Positions 1 through 8,296 of a DNA stretch of 28,222 nucleotides are shown piece by piece. Within the stretch, counting starts at the first letter, position 1. Each line of letters opens with the position of its first letter. Position numbers and translations under genes: made by a program. Origin of the DNA: DSUN01 sp035527715 (GTDB taxonomy: Bacteria > Planctomycetota > PUPC01 > DSUN01). Below the pieces are notes generated by a model that worked only from the letters and a program-made list of their open reading frames with translations, was not told the DNA's origin and searched no databases. The stretch covers positions 1 through 28,222 of the forward strand of contig DATKZY010000122.1 of assembly GCA_035527715.1 (NCBI GenBank), in the 5' to 3' direction.

Positions 1-475
1 GGGCGGTCTCGCCCGCGAGAGGCCCGCCCTCCGGTAGCTCAGAAGTTTTCGGGGAGGGGGTGCGGGGGAAGCCCCCTTTCTCAAAAGGGGGTTCCCCCGC
101 ACGCAGCTCCTTGAGAATGTCGGCCAGCGACTTCCCCTTCACCAGCTTCATCGTGTAGTAGACGCTGCCGTCGGGCTGGCGGGTCAGCTCGTAGATGGGC
201 ACGATGTTGGGGTGTTCGAGCTGGCCTGTGACCTGGGCTTCCTCGATGAAGCGCGCACGGCGGGCGGGGTCCTCGGCGGTGGCGGGGAGCATGCGCTTCA
301 TGGCCACGGGCCGGCGGATGTCGCGGTCCACGCACAGGACCACTTCGCCCATGCCGCCGTGGCCGATGGCGCCCTGCTCGACGTAGCGGCCCGCGGAGGG
401 GGCCGCGGAGGCGAGGGCCTCGTCGAGTGGCACGACCTTGGCGCCGGCCATTGTGCGCGTCGGGTCGTCGGCCAT
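1..475 (-). CDS. Hanks-type Ser/Thr protein kinase, N-terminal part (cut by window edge)
   Basis: This is the amino-terminal part of a eukaryotic-like Ser/Thr kinase; the reading frame is still open at base 1. Residues 38-43 (GHGGMG) form the glycine-rich loop, 'VAMK' gives the ATP-binding Lys60, and Glu79 in 'FIEEAQ' is the likely helix-C glutamate. 'HPNIVPIYEL' and 'YYTMKLVKGKSLADIL' match strands beta4 and beta5 and the hinge. The catalytic HRD loop and everything after it lie outside the window. Around residues 125-145 the protein reads through a GC-rich palindromic repeat, giving a Pro/Gly-rich insert that is not kinase-like but falls in the loop after helix D, where insertions are tolerated. 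ATG at 475 follows GGGAGG with an 8-nt spacer, and a good promoter lies upstream. Its substrate cannot be told from the sequence. Confidence 0.88.
   Translation of the reverse strand, partial: MADDPTRTMAGAKVVPLDEALASAAPSAGRYVEQGAIGHGGMGEVVLCVDRDIRRPVAMKRMLPATAEDPARRARFIEEAQVTGQLEHPNIVPIYELTRQPDGSVYYTMKLVKGKSLADILKELRAGEPPFEKGGFPRTPSPKTSELPEGGPLAGETA
60..102. repeat. Palindromic repeat element inside kinase gene
   Basis: A near-perfect inverted repeat of about 19 bp with one bulged G and a 4-nt loop (CTCA), built of G5/C5 blocks. It lies entirely in the coding frame of the kinase. The flanking bases at 45-60 (AGTTTTCGGGGAGGGG) may belong to the same element. It resembles REP-type interspersed palindromes, but no second copy was found in this window. 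Confidence 0.7.
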
Positions 476-525
476 GTCAGGGGCCTCCCGAGGAGCCGGT
501 GGACACGATGGACTTGGCGGACCTC

Positions 526-554
526 AGTGTAGCATGGGGCGCCGCCGCCTGCAA
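526..554 (-). promoter_or_regulatory. Sigma-70-type promoter of the kinase gene
   Basis: On the minus strand, TTGCAG (549-554), a 17-nt spacer and TACACT (526-531). It lies about 50 nt upstream of the kinase ATG and downstream of the preceding gene's stop, so the kinase can be transcribed separately. Confidence 0.6.
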
Positions 555-580
555 GATTCAGTGTCGCGCAGGCGCTCCTG

Positions 581-3500
581 CTACTCGTAGCTGGCGCTGA
601 GGTCTTTGAGCCGAATGGCCGGGTCGGGCACGGGCACGAGGTCGGTGAGGTGCACCACCTGGTCGCGCAGCTCGACGACCAGCCGCGTGACCTTGACGGG
701 GAAGTCCACGCGGCCCTCCGCCGTGAAATGCCAGTCACAGCGCTCGGGGCCGTAGAAGCCGCCGTCGTACCAGGTCAAGAGCTTCACCTGGAGGTAGTTC
801 CAGCCGTCGAAGTTGATGTAGGTGCGGGCCTTCCAGTCGCCGACCATCCAGCCGCCCTCGCCGGCCGAGATGGAGAAGAAGCGCTCGCCCTTGGCGTCCT
901 CAAGCTCCCACATCACGCGGCCCCACGATGAGTTGCCCTTGACCCACGTGCCGATGGCCCTCGGCTCGCCGGGCACGGGCACGGGGTCCTTCGGCTTGAG
1001 AATCAGGTAGCGGGGGCAGAGGGCCGGCACATCGGGCTGGGGGAGGAGCTGGATTTCGAGGGCCTTCCCCTTCTCCGCGTCGTCCCTCACGGCGACATCG
1101 GCCTTGCCCTGGCGGCGGGGGAAGTCGAAGTGGGCCTTCTCCAGCGCCTCGTCGCGCTCGGACGCCGCCGTCCACTTCCCCGCGTCGCACAGGTCGTCAG
1201 CGACCTTCAGGCTCTTGGGCGGGGCTTCGCAGGCCGCCGGGCCGCCGACGGCCTTGGCAATCCTGGCCTTCGTGCGGAGGTAGCAGGGCAGGCTTGATAC
1301 GCGGAGCTTGCCCTCGGGGGCATTGCCCATCGAGTCGGTGAGGGCATAGCGGGCATCGCCATCGAAGGCCAGCTCGACCTCACGCTCGCCGCGGGGGAGC
1401 CAGAGGGCATAGATGAACTCGTCGCCACGCTGGAACTCGCAGATGTAGAGCGACGGCGAGTTGCTGGGGAGGTAGCGCGTGAACTTCGCGCCGTCCAGCT
1501 CGCGCGTGAGGGTGGCGAGGGCGACGAAGCTGGGCTTCGGATTCAGCAGCGGCCACCGATGGCAGAGACCCGTGCCGCCCCAGCGGCTGTAGTAGTAGGA
1601 GTCGCCCACGTCGTGCAGCAGCGCCACGTTGATATGCGGCATGCGGTAGGCGAGGGCCTGGAGGCAGTCGCGGGCGTACAGCTCCGCCTGCTCGATCTCC
1701 GTCAGGCAGCCGGGCGTGGTCGGGCGGCCCCGCCACTCGTAGGTCGAGGTCACTGGCACGTCGTACTTGTAGAGCTTCTGGTACTCGCGCTGGAAGTAGA
1801 CGCTCTTGAATGCCTGGGGCGGGTACTCGGGCATGATGAGCTGGCCGAGGTCCTCGTCGCCGAAGGCGTCCACCAGGTCGCGCGGGTAGCCGCGGCGCAT
1901 GAACTCCACGGCGAACGGCAGCGAGCTGTTGCCGAAGATGAGCTTGATCTGCGGGTACTTCGCGCGATAGAGCTTGCTTACCTCGATGGCCTGGTCCCAT
2001 CGTGCCTTGAAGCTTTTCTCCTGTTTCTCATCGAGCTTGGGCGCGGGCTGACCGATGAACTCGGGCGGGAAGACGAGCTTCTCTCCGAAGCCACTCTCGT
2101 GGAAGATGAGCGCCCACTTCACATCGGGGTGGGCCTTCACGGCGGCGTCAATCGCCTTCTCGGCGTCCTTGCCGCGCATCAGGTTGGGCAGCATGCTGAT
2201 GGAGAGTCCGTGCTTCGCCAGCTCCTCGCCCGACGGCCCTGAGCCGCCGGGACAGACATGGCGGAAGCCGAGGCGTTGGAGCAGCGGCGCGACGTCGGCG
2301 ACATCCTTGGTGCCGATGTGGCTGTTGCGGAACCACCAGGTGCCGAAGGGCGATTCCGGCCCCGCCTTCCGCGTGTCAGGCGGGAGGATGGCGAAGCTGG
2401 TCGTCGTGTCCCAAATCGCCTCGTTGTCGCGAGTCACCCGCACCTCGGCCTTGAACCAGCCGAGCGTGGGACCGCCCACGTCGAGCCGAACGGACTCGGT
2501 CTTGCCCGGCTCGACCGCCACCTTCTGGCTCACGCGGCGGCTTGCTCCATAGAAGTCCGTGATGTCGCAGACCGCCTCGCCGCTGAACGCCGCACCGGCG
2601 ACGTTCGCGACACTCAGCTCAAGCTCGGGCTTCTCGCTGGCGTAGAGGACGTTGCCCACTTGCTTCGCGCGCAGGCGCACGCGGAGGGGCGAGCGCTCGA
2701 GGGTGAGGCCGAAGACGCGCACGCCGCTCGGCTTGCCGAGCGGCTTGGTCGAGAAGTTGGCGTAGTTCTGCTTCTGGACCTGGTGCAGCCCCTTCGTCAG
2801 CTCCAGGTCGAGGCACTGCGTCGAGCGGCCGTGCGTCGTGCCCGTCTCGTCGAGCACGTCCTGGATGTGGCCGATGTGGAGCGGCACGCGGATCTGGCGG
2901 AGCGTGCCGGGCGTGCCGGGCTCGACGCGAACCGTTGTATCAGCGAAGGCGTCGCCCCGCCCGCCCGAGTCGAAGGAGTCGCCGAGGAAGCGCGTGAGGC
3001 GGAGCGTGAGGACGGGCGTCTTCGCAGGGTCGGGGTCCACCGCGCAGAGCAGGTGCGCCCAGCCGTAGTCGGCCGTCGGCACGGACAGCAGGATCGACTC
3101 GGGCGTGCCGTCGAACGTGCTGCGGGTGTAGTAGTCGTCGGTGAAATCGTCGGGGCCGGATGCCTCTTCGAGCCAGCGGGAGAGGCCGACGTCAATGGAT
3201 TCGTCGGGCGCGGCCACGTGGAACGGGACGCCGTTGAGGGTCTGCGGCCCTGGGGGCAGGGGGCATTTCGCCGCGCCGGCGTCGCCCGCGCGCCGGTAGC
3301 CGGCGAGGCGGAGGGGCAGGTAGCGGCCATGGTCCTCGCACTTGCCCACCGAGGCGGCGAGGAGGCCGTGGCCCGGCTTGAGCGCGAGCGTGAGCGTGGT
3401 CGCGGCCAGCTCGGCCCGGCCGAGATAGCGGTCGTCGAGCCAGAAGGCCACGGCGCCCAGCTCGAAGTCCAGGCGGAGCTGCACGCGATGCGCGGTTGCC

Positions 3501-3943
3501 GCCGGCAGCTTGTCCCAGTTGTCGAGCGCCTTCTTGAGGTCGGCCCCGTGGTAGAAATGGGGATTCGGCCGCACCCAGCGCCGGCCGTGGAAGAGCCAGG
3601 GCTGGCCGACCTGCCGCAGCGACGCCTCGATTCCCGCGTCCCTGGCGATCTCCTTCTTCCAGGGCCAGGGCGACTGCGGCAGGTCCTTGGCCGTCAGCAC
3701 GAGTTCGACGACGCCTTTGGCAGCATCGGTGGCGCGGATGGCCAGGGGCGTGTCGAGCTTGCCCAGGCTGAGCGCCAGGGCGACGGACTGGCCTCCCTGC
3801 ACAGGGGCCGTGATGGTGGCCGGCTCGGTCGGCGCGAGGCGCTCGGCGTTCGTCTCGCACTCGCCCTTCAGGGTCCAGCCGGCGGGCAGTTCCGCGGCAG
3901 CGGCCGCCGCCGTGAGGGCCGCCGCAAGAATGGCTCCTCGCAT
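581..3943 (-). CDS. Large secreted glycosidase-like protein (TIM-barrel core with beta-domains)
   Basis: A 1120-aa protein with a short Sec-type leader (residues 1 to about 18, very Ala-rich). Residues about 20-520 look beta-rich, with carbohydrate-binding or Ig-like sections. Residues about 531-830 begin 'PFGTWWFRN' and read like a glycosidase (beta/alpha)8 barrel. Glu near 615 ('FHESGFGE') and Glu near 735 ('STYEWRGRP') are spaced like the acid/base and nucleophile of clan GH-A enzymes, but that assignment is inference. Residues about 940-1120 form another beta-rich module. I recognise no named family over the full length. It is the last gene of a four-gene cluster, 12 nt after the sulfatase stop. 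A role in cleaving a (possibly sulfated) glycoside is suggested by context only. ATG at 3943 follows AGGAG by 9 nt. Confidence 0.8.
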   Translation of the reverse strand: MRGAILAAALTAAAAAAELPAGWTLKGECETNAERLAPTEPATITAPVQGGQSVALALSLGKLDTPLAIRATDAAKGVVELVLTAKDLPQSPWPWKKEIARDAGIEASLRQVGQPWLFHGRRWVRPNPHFYHGADLKKALDNWDKLPAATAHRVQLRLDFELGAVAFWLDDRYLGRAELAATTLTLALKPGHGLLAASVGKCEDHGRYLPLRLAGYRRAGDAGAAKCPLPPGPQTLNGVPFHVAAPDESIDVGLSRWLEEASGPDDFTDDYYTRSTFDGTPESILLSVPTADYGWAHLLCAVDPDPAKTPVLTLRLTRFLGDSFDSGGRGDAFADTTVRVEPGTPGTLRQIRVPLHIGHIQDVLDETGTTHGRSTQCLDLELTKGLHQVQKQNYANFSTKPLGKPSGVRVFGLTLERSPLRVRLRAKQVGNVLYASEKPELELSVANVAGAAFSGEAVCDITDFYGASRRVSQKVAVEPGKTESVRLDVGGPTLGWFKAEVRVTRDNEAIWDTTTSFAILPPDTRKAGPESPFGTWWFRNSHIGTKDVADVAPLLQRLGFRHVCPGGSGPSGEELAKHGLSISMLPNLMRGKDAEKAIDAAVKAHPDVKWALIFHESGFGEKLVFPPEFIGQPAPKLDEKQEKSFKARWDQAIEVSKLYRAKYPQIKLIFGNSSLPFAVEFMRRGYPRDLVDAFGDEDLGQLIMPEYPPQAFKSVYFQREYQKLYKYDVPVTSTYEWRGRPTTPGCLTEIEQAELYARDCLQALAYRMPHINVALLHDVGDSYYYSRWGGTGLCHRWPLLNPKPSFVALATLTRELDGAKFTRYLPSNSPSLYICEFQRGDEFIYALWLPRGEREVELAFDGDARYALTDSMGNAPEGKLRVSSLPCYLRTKARIAKAVGGPAACEAPPKSLKVADDLCDAGKWTAASERDEALEKAHFDFPRRQGKADVAVRDDAEKGKALEIQLLPQPDVPALCPRYLILKPKDPVPVPGEPRAIGTWVKGNSSWGRVMWELEDAKGERFFSISAGEGGWMVGDWKARTYINFDGWNYLQVKLLTWYDGGFYGPERCDWHFTAEGRVDFPVKVTRLVVELRDQVVHLTDLVPVPDPAIRLKDLSASYE

Positions 3944-3955
3944 CGCTTCGGGCTC

Positions 3956-5335
3956 CTATCTCCGGTGCTGGACTTGTTTCTCCCAGTCGCCGAGCAGGCC
4001 CTTCAGACGCCTGGCGTCGCCGGGCCGCGCGGCCAGGAGGTCGTTCTTCTCGGCGGGGTCGGCCTCGAGGTCGAAGAGCCATTCCTCGAGCTTCTCGCCG
4101 TCCTGGCGCGAGAGGTACTTGAGCGAGCCGTCGCGCACGGCACGCCAGGTGCGCTCGCCGCGCCGCGCACGCCAGAAGAGCGTGCGGGCGAAGTCCTTCG
4201 CGCCCGCCCCCACGTGCCCGAGAATGTCCATGCCGTCGAAGGGCCGCGGCGGGGTCACGCCCGCCGCCCGGGCCAGCGACGCCGTGAGGTCCATCGTGAT
4301 GCACGGCTGGTGCGAGACGACGCCCTTCGGGAGCGCGCCGGGCCAGCGGGCGATGCAGGGCACGCGAATGCCGCCCTCGTAGAGCGAGCTCTTGCGGCCC
4401 GAGAAGGGCGCGTTGCTGCCCCGCGGGTCGCCGCCGTTGTCGCTCGCGAAGACCACGAGCGTGTCGTCCGCCAGGCCCTTGTCGGCCAGGGCCTTCAGGA
4501 TCTGGCCGACGCCTTTGTCCATGTGCTCGACCATCTCGGCGTACTTCGCGCGCGGCCCGTCGTCCCACTTCTCCTTCGGCACGCGCTCGGGCTGGCGATC
4601 CTTCGGCCCCTGGTAGGGGCTGTGGGGCGCCGTGTAGGCCACGTAGAGGAAGAAGGGCTTCGCGCTGCTCTGCCGCCCGATGAACTTCACCGACTCCTCG
4701 GTGATGAGGTCGGTCATGTAGCGGCCGTCGGTCGCCGGCTCGTCGTTCTCGTAGAGGGTCTTGACGCCGGTGATCTCGACGTAGTGGAAGTAGTCGCAAT
4801 GGCCGCCCAGGATGCCCTTGAACTGGTCGAAGCCGTGGCGGCGGGGGAGGAACTTCGGCTCGTAGCCGAGGTGCCACTTGCCGTAGACGGCGGTCGCGTA
4901 GCCCGCGTCGTTGAGCATTCGGGCGATGGAGGTCTCCTCGACGGGCAGGCCCAGCTCGTGCTTCTCGGCCAGGCGAATGGCATCGTCGTAGCGGCCGACG
5001 TTGGTCGTGCCGATGGCGCACTCGAGTCCGCCGACGCGGTGGAGATAGCGGCCGGTCAGGAGGGCCGTGCGAGTCGGCGTGCACTCGGGCGCGGCGGCGT
5101 AGTATTGCGTGAAGCGGACGCCTTCGGCCGCGAGGCCGTCAATGCATGGCGTCTTCAGGTCGGTCGCGCCATAGCAGCCGAGGTCGCCGTAGCCCTGGTC
5201 GTCGGACAGGATGAACACGATGTTGGGGCGCTTCCCCTTCGGCTCCTCACGGTCGCAAGCACTGCCGACCGCGGCCATCGCGGCCGCGCCGGCAGCCGTC
5301 CTCAGAAACTCCCGCCGCGTCGCCCTCTCCTTCAT
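3956..5335 (-). CDS. Tat-exported sulfatase (formylglycine-dependent, S1 family)
   Basis: A 459-aa sulfate ester hydrolase of the alkaline phosphatase superfamily. The N-terminus 'TRREFLRTAAGAA' is a twin-arginine leader ending near Cys27; a lipobox is possible but poor. 'NIVFILSDDQGYGDLGCYG' gives the calcium-binding Asp45 and Asp46. 'ECTPTRTALLTGR' is the sulfatase signature, with Cys85 predicted to become C-alpha-formylglycine; the core is C-x-P-T-R rather than the more usual C-x-P-S-R. 'YGKWHLGY' and 'VVFASDNGGD' are further family blocks. No formylglycine-generating enzyme or anaerobic sulfatase maturase is in the window. It lies 16 nt after the URO-D-like gene and 12 nt before the glycosidase-like gene, consistent with desulfation of the same substrate. 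ATG at 5335 has GGAG about 9 nt upstream. Confidence 0.95.
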   Translation of the reverse strand: MKERATRREFLRTAAGAAAMAAVGSACDREEPKGKRPNIVFILSDDQGYGDLGCYGATDLKTPCIDGLAAEGVRFTQYYAAAPECTPTRTALLTGRYLHRVGGLECAIGTTNVGRYDDAIRLAEKHELGLPVEETSIARMLNDAGYATAVYGKWHLGYEPKFLPRRHGFDQFKGILGGHCDYFHYVEITGVKTLYENDEPATDGRYMTDLITEESVKFIGRQSSAKPFFLYVAYTAPHSPYQGPKDRQPERVPKEKWDDGPRAKYAEMVEHMDKGVGQILKALADKGLADDTLVVFASDNGGDPRGSNAPFSGRKSSLYEGGIRVPCIARWPGALPKGVVSHQPCITMDLTASLARAAGVTPPRPFDGMDILGHVGAGAKDFARTLFWRARRGERTWRAVRDGSLKYLSRQDGEKLEEWLFDLEADPAEKNDLLAARPGDARRLKGLLGDWEKQVQHRR

Positions 5336-5351
5336 GGCCGCGCGCTCCGTT

Positions 5352-6578
5352 CTAGGTGTAGTGGTCGGTGATCGAGCGGACGAGTTTCACCCACCGCCGC
5401 AGGTTCTGGGGCTTGCCCTGGACGGTTTCGACGTCCTTGAGCGTGATGTCCACGATGCACCCCTTGGCGGCCTCCATCGCGTCGGCGACGACCCTGCGGA
5501 TGAGGTCGGGGTCGTAGCCGCAGCAGATCATCTGCGCAGGGTTGGGCCGCCAGGACACGACGTAGTCGGTGCCGATCTGCTCGGCGCACTTCGCCACGTT
5601 CGCCACAGGGGTCACGGCGATGCGCCGCAAGTTGGGCACCTTGCGGAGCATGTCGATCTTGCGGGTGAGGTCCTCGCAGCAGCCGTAGGCGGAGAGGGCG
5701 AACCGCGCCATGATGGGAAGCTGGTACTGGAGCAGGAACTCGTCGTGCATGGCAGGCGAAATGAGAGTGTACTCCTGGGCGGCGACGAAGACCCAGAGCC
5801 TGTCGCGGGTGACGGGCCGCGGGTCGGCCGACGGGTCGGGCAGCTCGGCGGCGTAGGGCATGGCCTGGTTGGCGTGGTTCAGCAGGCGCCAGTCGCCTGC
5901 CGCCTCGGCCTCGGCGTGGGTGGTGAGGATGGCGTCGCTCATGAACTTCAGCACGCGGTGGAGCCACTCGGGGTTGTCCATCATGTCCAGCATGAGCTGG
6001 TCGAGTCCGCGAAGCTGGGTGAGCAGGGTCGAGATGTCGCCGTTCCAGCCGCCGTAGGCGGGCGAGCGGTCCACGACGACGGGCAGGACGTCGCCGACGG
6101 CGTCGCGCACGCGGGCGGCGTTGCGGGCGGTGGCCTCCTCGTCCACGCGATGGTGGGCGAAGGTCATCCGCTGCGCATCGTCGAGGGTGGCAAGCGTCGG
6201 CTGGAACTTCCACGAGCCGCGGGGAGCGGTTCTCTCGCTATGGCGGATCGGCAGGCCCCAGAGCCCCTCGCGCGGGACCGCCACGCTCGCCCGCACGGCG
6301 AGCCAGGGCTCGAGGATGTAGTCGTCGTCCAGCGTGTCCTGGAAGAGCATCTGGCGCAGCCACTTCTCGTAGGGGCGGTAGAAGAGGTCCTGGCATTCGA
6401 GGCGCGATTCGGGCGCCTCGTGCCAGGCGGCGAGCCAGCGGACGTAGACGAGCGGCCGCGTGCGCTGGAGGCTGTTGTGGCGGCGCCACAGGTCGCGCCG
6501 CTCGTCGTAGGTCGGCTTGCGGCACACGTCGGCGTAGCGCTGCGCCAGGTCGCGGAGGATGCGGACATCGCTGCTCAT
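5352..6578 (-). CDS. Uroporphyrinogen decarboxylase (URO-D)-like protein
   Basis: A 408-aa protein of the URO-D/MtaA/CmuA-like superfamily, of the divergent type often seen in PVC bacteria and unlikely to be the haem-pathway HemE. The diagnostic region is C-terminal: 'ISPAMHDEFLLQYQLPIM', 'MLRKVPNLRRIAVTPVAN', a 'VVSWRPNPAQMICC' block and 'LKDVETVQGKPQNLRRWV'. No leader is seen, so it is cytoplasmic. Relatives transfer methyl groups to or from corrinoids or thiols, or decarboxylate; no corrinoid protein is nearby, so the substrate is unknown. ATG at 6578 overlaps the TGA of the alcohol dehydrogenase (ATGA), and GGAGG lies 10 nt upstream. The frame stays open far upstream, but that part is antisense or shifted relative to the dehydrogenase and is not used. 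Confidence 0.85.
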   Translation of the reverse strand: MSSDVRILRDLAQRYADVCRKPTYDERRDLWRRHNSLQRTRPLVYVRWLAAWHEAPESRLECQDLFYRPYEKWLRQMLFQDTLDDDYILEPWLAVRASVAVPREGLWGLPIRHSERTAPRGSWKFQPTLATLDDAQRMTFAHHRVDEEATARNAARVRDAVGDVLPVVVDRSPAYGGWNGDISTLLTQLRGLDQLMLDMMDNPEWLHRVLKFMSDAILTTHAEAEAAGDWRLLNHANQAMPYAAELPDPSADPRPVTRDRLWVFVAAQEYTLISPAMHDEFLLQYQLPIMARFALSAYGCCEDLTRKIDMLRKVPNLRRIAVTPVANVAKCAEQIGTDYVVSWRPNPAQMICCGYDPDLIRRVVADAMEAAKGCIVDITLKDVETVQGKPQNLRRWVKLVRSITDHYT

Positions 6579-7687
6579 TGCACCAGTGCCTCCAGCACGG
6601 CGACAACGTCGCCCTCGGTGAACTTGCGGGGGTTGGCCTTGAGCGAGCCCGAGGGCAGGCTCTCCTTGGCGATGGCCGCGTAGTCCTCGCGGGGAATCGC
6701 CACGCCGTCGAGGGCGTGGCGCAGGCCGAAGCGCTCGACAAGCCCCTCGACGAACCCGACGATGTCGCCGCCCGCGAGCGCCGACAGGCGGGCGTACTTG
6801 TCGCCCACGTGGCCGCGGTTGAGGCGCATCACGTGGGGCATCAGGAGCGCGCACACGACGCCGTGCTCGAGGCCGTAGCGCGCGCCGAGCGGGTGGGCCA
6901 TGCCGTGCACGGCGCCCAGGCGGGCGTTGGCCAGGGCCATGCCGGCCATCAGGCTGCCGTAGGCGCACTGCTCGCGGGCCGCGAGGTCCGAGCCATCCTC
7001 CCACGCCGCGGCGAGCGACCCGATGAGGCGGCGGGCCGCCTCGAAGGCCAGCGCGTCGGTGAGCGGCGTCGCGTGAATCGAGGTGAAGCTCTCGATGGCC
7101 TGCACCAGAGCGTCCATCCCCGCGGCGGCCGTCACCTGCGGCGGGCACGACAGCGTCAGCTCGGGGTCCACGATGGCCACGACGGGCATCATGCACTCGG
7201 CGCGGATGCTCTGCTTGAGACAGCGGGAGCGGTCGCTGAGCACCGCGTTCTTCGTCACCTCGGCCCCCGTGCCCGACGTGGTGGGGATGGCGATGAAGGG
7301 GAGGCCGGGCTGAGCGATGGGCCGCCCGAGGACGAAGTCGGCCGTCGGCTCCCGCTCATTCACGAGCGCGGCGATGGCCTTGGCCGCATCGAGGGTGCTG
7401 CCGCCGCCGAGGCCTATGGCCACGTCGCACCGCGCCGCGCGGCACGCGGCGCGGCCGGCGTCCACCGTCGTCACGTCGGGGTCGTGCTCGACCTGGTCGA
7501 AGACGGCGGCTTCGACGCCTGCCGCGCGGAGGAGCGAGAGCGCCTTGTCGGTCGCCCCGCTCTTCCGCATCGCCGAGCGGCCGGTGACCACGAGCGCCCT
7601 CGCGCCGAGCGCCGCTGCGCGCCCGCCAACGCAGCCGACCGAGCCCGCTCCCGCGACGATCTCGCGGGCCGTGGTGAACGAAGGCAT
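6575..7687 (-). CDS. Iron-containing (class III) alcohol dehydrogenase
   Basis: A 370-aa NAD(P)-dependent Fe-ADH. 'IGLGGGSTLDAAKAIA' is the dinucleotide-binding GGGS motif, 'IPTTSGTGAEVT' the second nucleotide block, and 'AGMDALVQAIESF', 'HGMAHPLGARYGLEHG' and 'MPHVM' carry the metal-binding Asp and His residues. Length is typical. ATG at 7687 (protein MPSFTTAREI) follows AGAGGAG and is preferred over an in-frame start 14 codons upstream. It is the first gene of the minus-strand cluster and is translationally coupled to the URO-D-like gene by an ATGA overlap. Substrate is unknown; family members reduce or oxidise lactaldehyde, propanediol, butanol, maleylacetate and others. I see no strong promoter in the 90 nt upstream. 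Confidence 0.93.
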   Translation of the reverse strand: MPSFTTAREIVAGAGSVGCVGGRAAALGARALVVTGRSAMRKSGATDKALSLLRAAGVEAAVFDQVEHDPDVTTVDAGRAACRAARCDVAIGLGGGSTLDAAKAIAALVNEREPTADFVLGRPIAQPGLPFIAIPTTSGTGAEVTKNAVLSDRSRCLKQSIRAECMMPVVAIVDPELTLSCPPQVTAAAGMDALVQAIESFTSIHATPLTDALAFEAARRLIGSLAAAWEDGSDLAAREQCAYGSLMAGMALANARLGAVHGMAHPLGARYGLEHGVVCALLMPHVMRLNRGHVGDKYARLSALAGGDIVGFVEGLVERFGLRHALDGVAIPREDYAAIAKESLPSGSLKANPRKFTEGDVVAVLEALVQ

Positions 7688-7777
7688 CCAGAGCTCCTCT
7701 TGTGCCCGCCGCGACGAATAGGAAACCAAGGGCGCTCGGGACGCCTCGCCGCCCGTTGCCTCGAGTCGCGGAGCCGC

Positions 7778-8242
7778 TCAGCGGACGTAGATCCGCCGGA
7801 TGCGTGCCTCGCCGACCTCCCAGCCCCCGCGGTCCACCGCCAGGATCGCCGTGCCCTCCTGAATGTCGTAGTAGAAGTACAAGTAGGCGGGGTCCTGCTC
7901 CTGGTGCCGCGGCGTGCCCAGGCGGTTCATGAAATCCACCTGCGAGACCTTGAAGCCGGCGGGCAAGCCTTGAGCCGGAATGCCCAGCTTGGCCTTCAGC
8001 TCGGCAAGCGTCGGGGTCTCCCCGCGGCTGGCGACGATGCCGATCACGAGGATCAGCACGGCCACCGCGGCGGCGCCGACCCCGACGATGAGGCCGACGG
8101 GTGTGCCGCGCGGCTGGTAGTGGTGCGCGTGGGGGTGCGCCCCCGCGGCGTGTCCCCCGTGGCCCGCCGGCGGCGGGCCGCCCGCGTGGGCGAACCGCGC
8201 GCCTCCGCTCTCCCGCCGCAATCTGGAGCCGAGCCAGGACAT
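7778..8242 (-). CDS. Small His-rich single-pass membrane protein, unknown function
   Basis: A 154-aa protein I do not recognise. Residues 19-41 hold a Gly/Ala/His-rich stretch with six His. Residues 49-71 form one strong transmembrane helix (GLIVGVGAAAVAVLILVIG). The C-terminal 80 residues look like a compact soluble domain ('LAELKAKLGIPAQGL', 'YLYFYYDIQEGTAILAVDR') and are probably exported. ATG at 8242 follows GGAGG by 6-7 nt, and an in-frame ATG 16 codons upstream lacks this. It lies about 55 nt downstream of tRNA-Leu on the same strand and may be read from the tRNA promoter. The His stretch could bind metal, but this is a guess. Confidence 0.75.
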   Translation of the reverse strand: MSWLGSRLRRESGGARFAHAGGPPPAGHGGHAAGAHPHAHHYQPRGTPVGLIVGVGAAAVAVLILVIGIVASRGETPTLAELKAKLGIPAQGLPAGFKVSQVDFMNRLGTPRHQEQDPAYLYFYYDIQEGTAILAVDRGGWEVGEARIRRIYVR

Positions 8243-8296
8243 CTCACGCCTCCCTGCCCCCAAGGGGCCGCTCGGGTACGGCAGAGCCACTCACCG

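Noticed and set aside
2258..5371. Very long plus-strand open frame opposite the glycosidase-like and sulfatase genes
   Set aside because: It is antisense to two genes with clear motifs, and its translation is a low-complexity Arg/Glu/Val/Ala pattern typical of GC-rich shadow frames.
5352..6578. HemE of the haem pathway
   Set aside because: The sequence belongs to the divergent URO-D-like group, and its operon partners are catabolic rather than haem-related.
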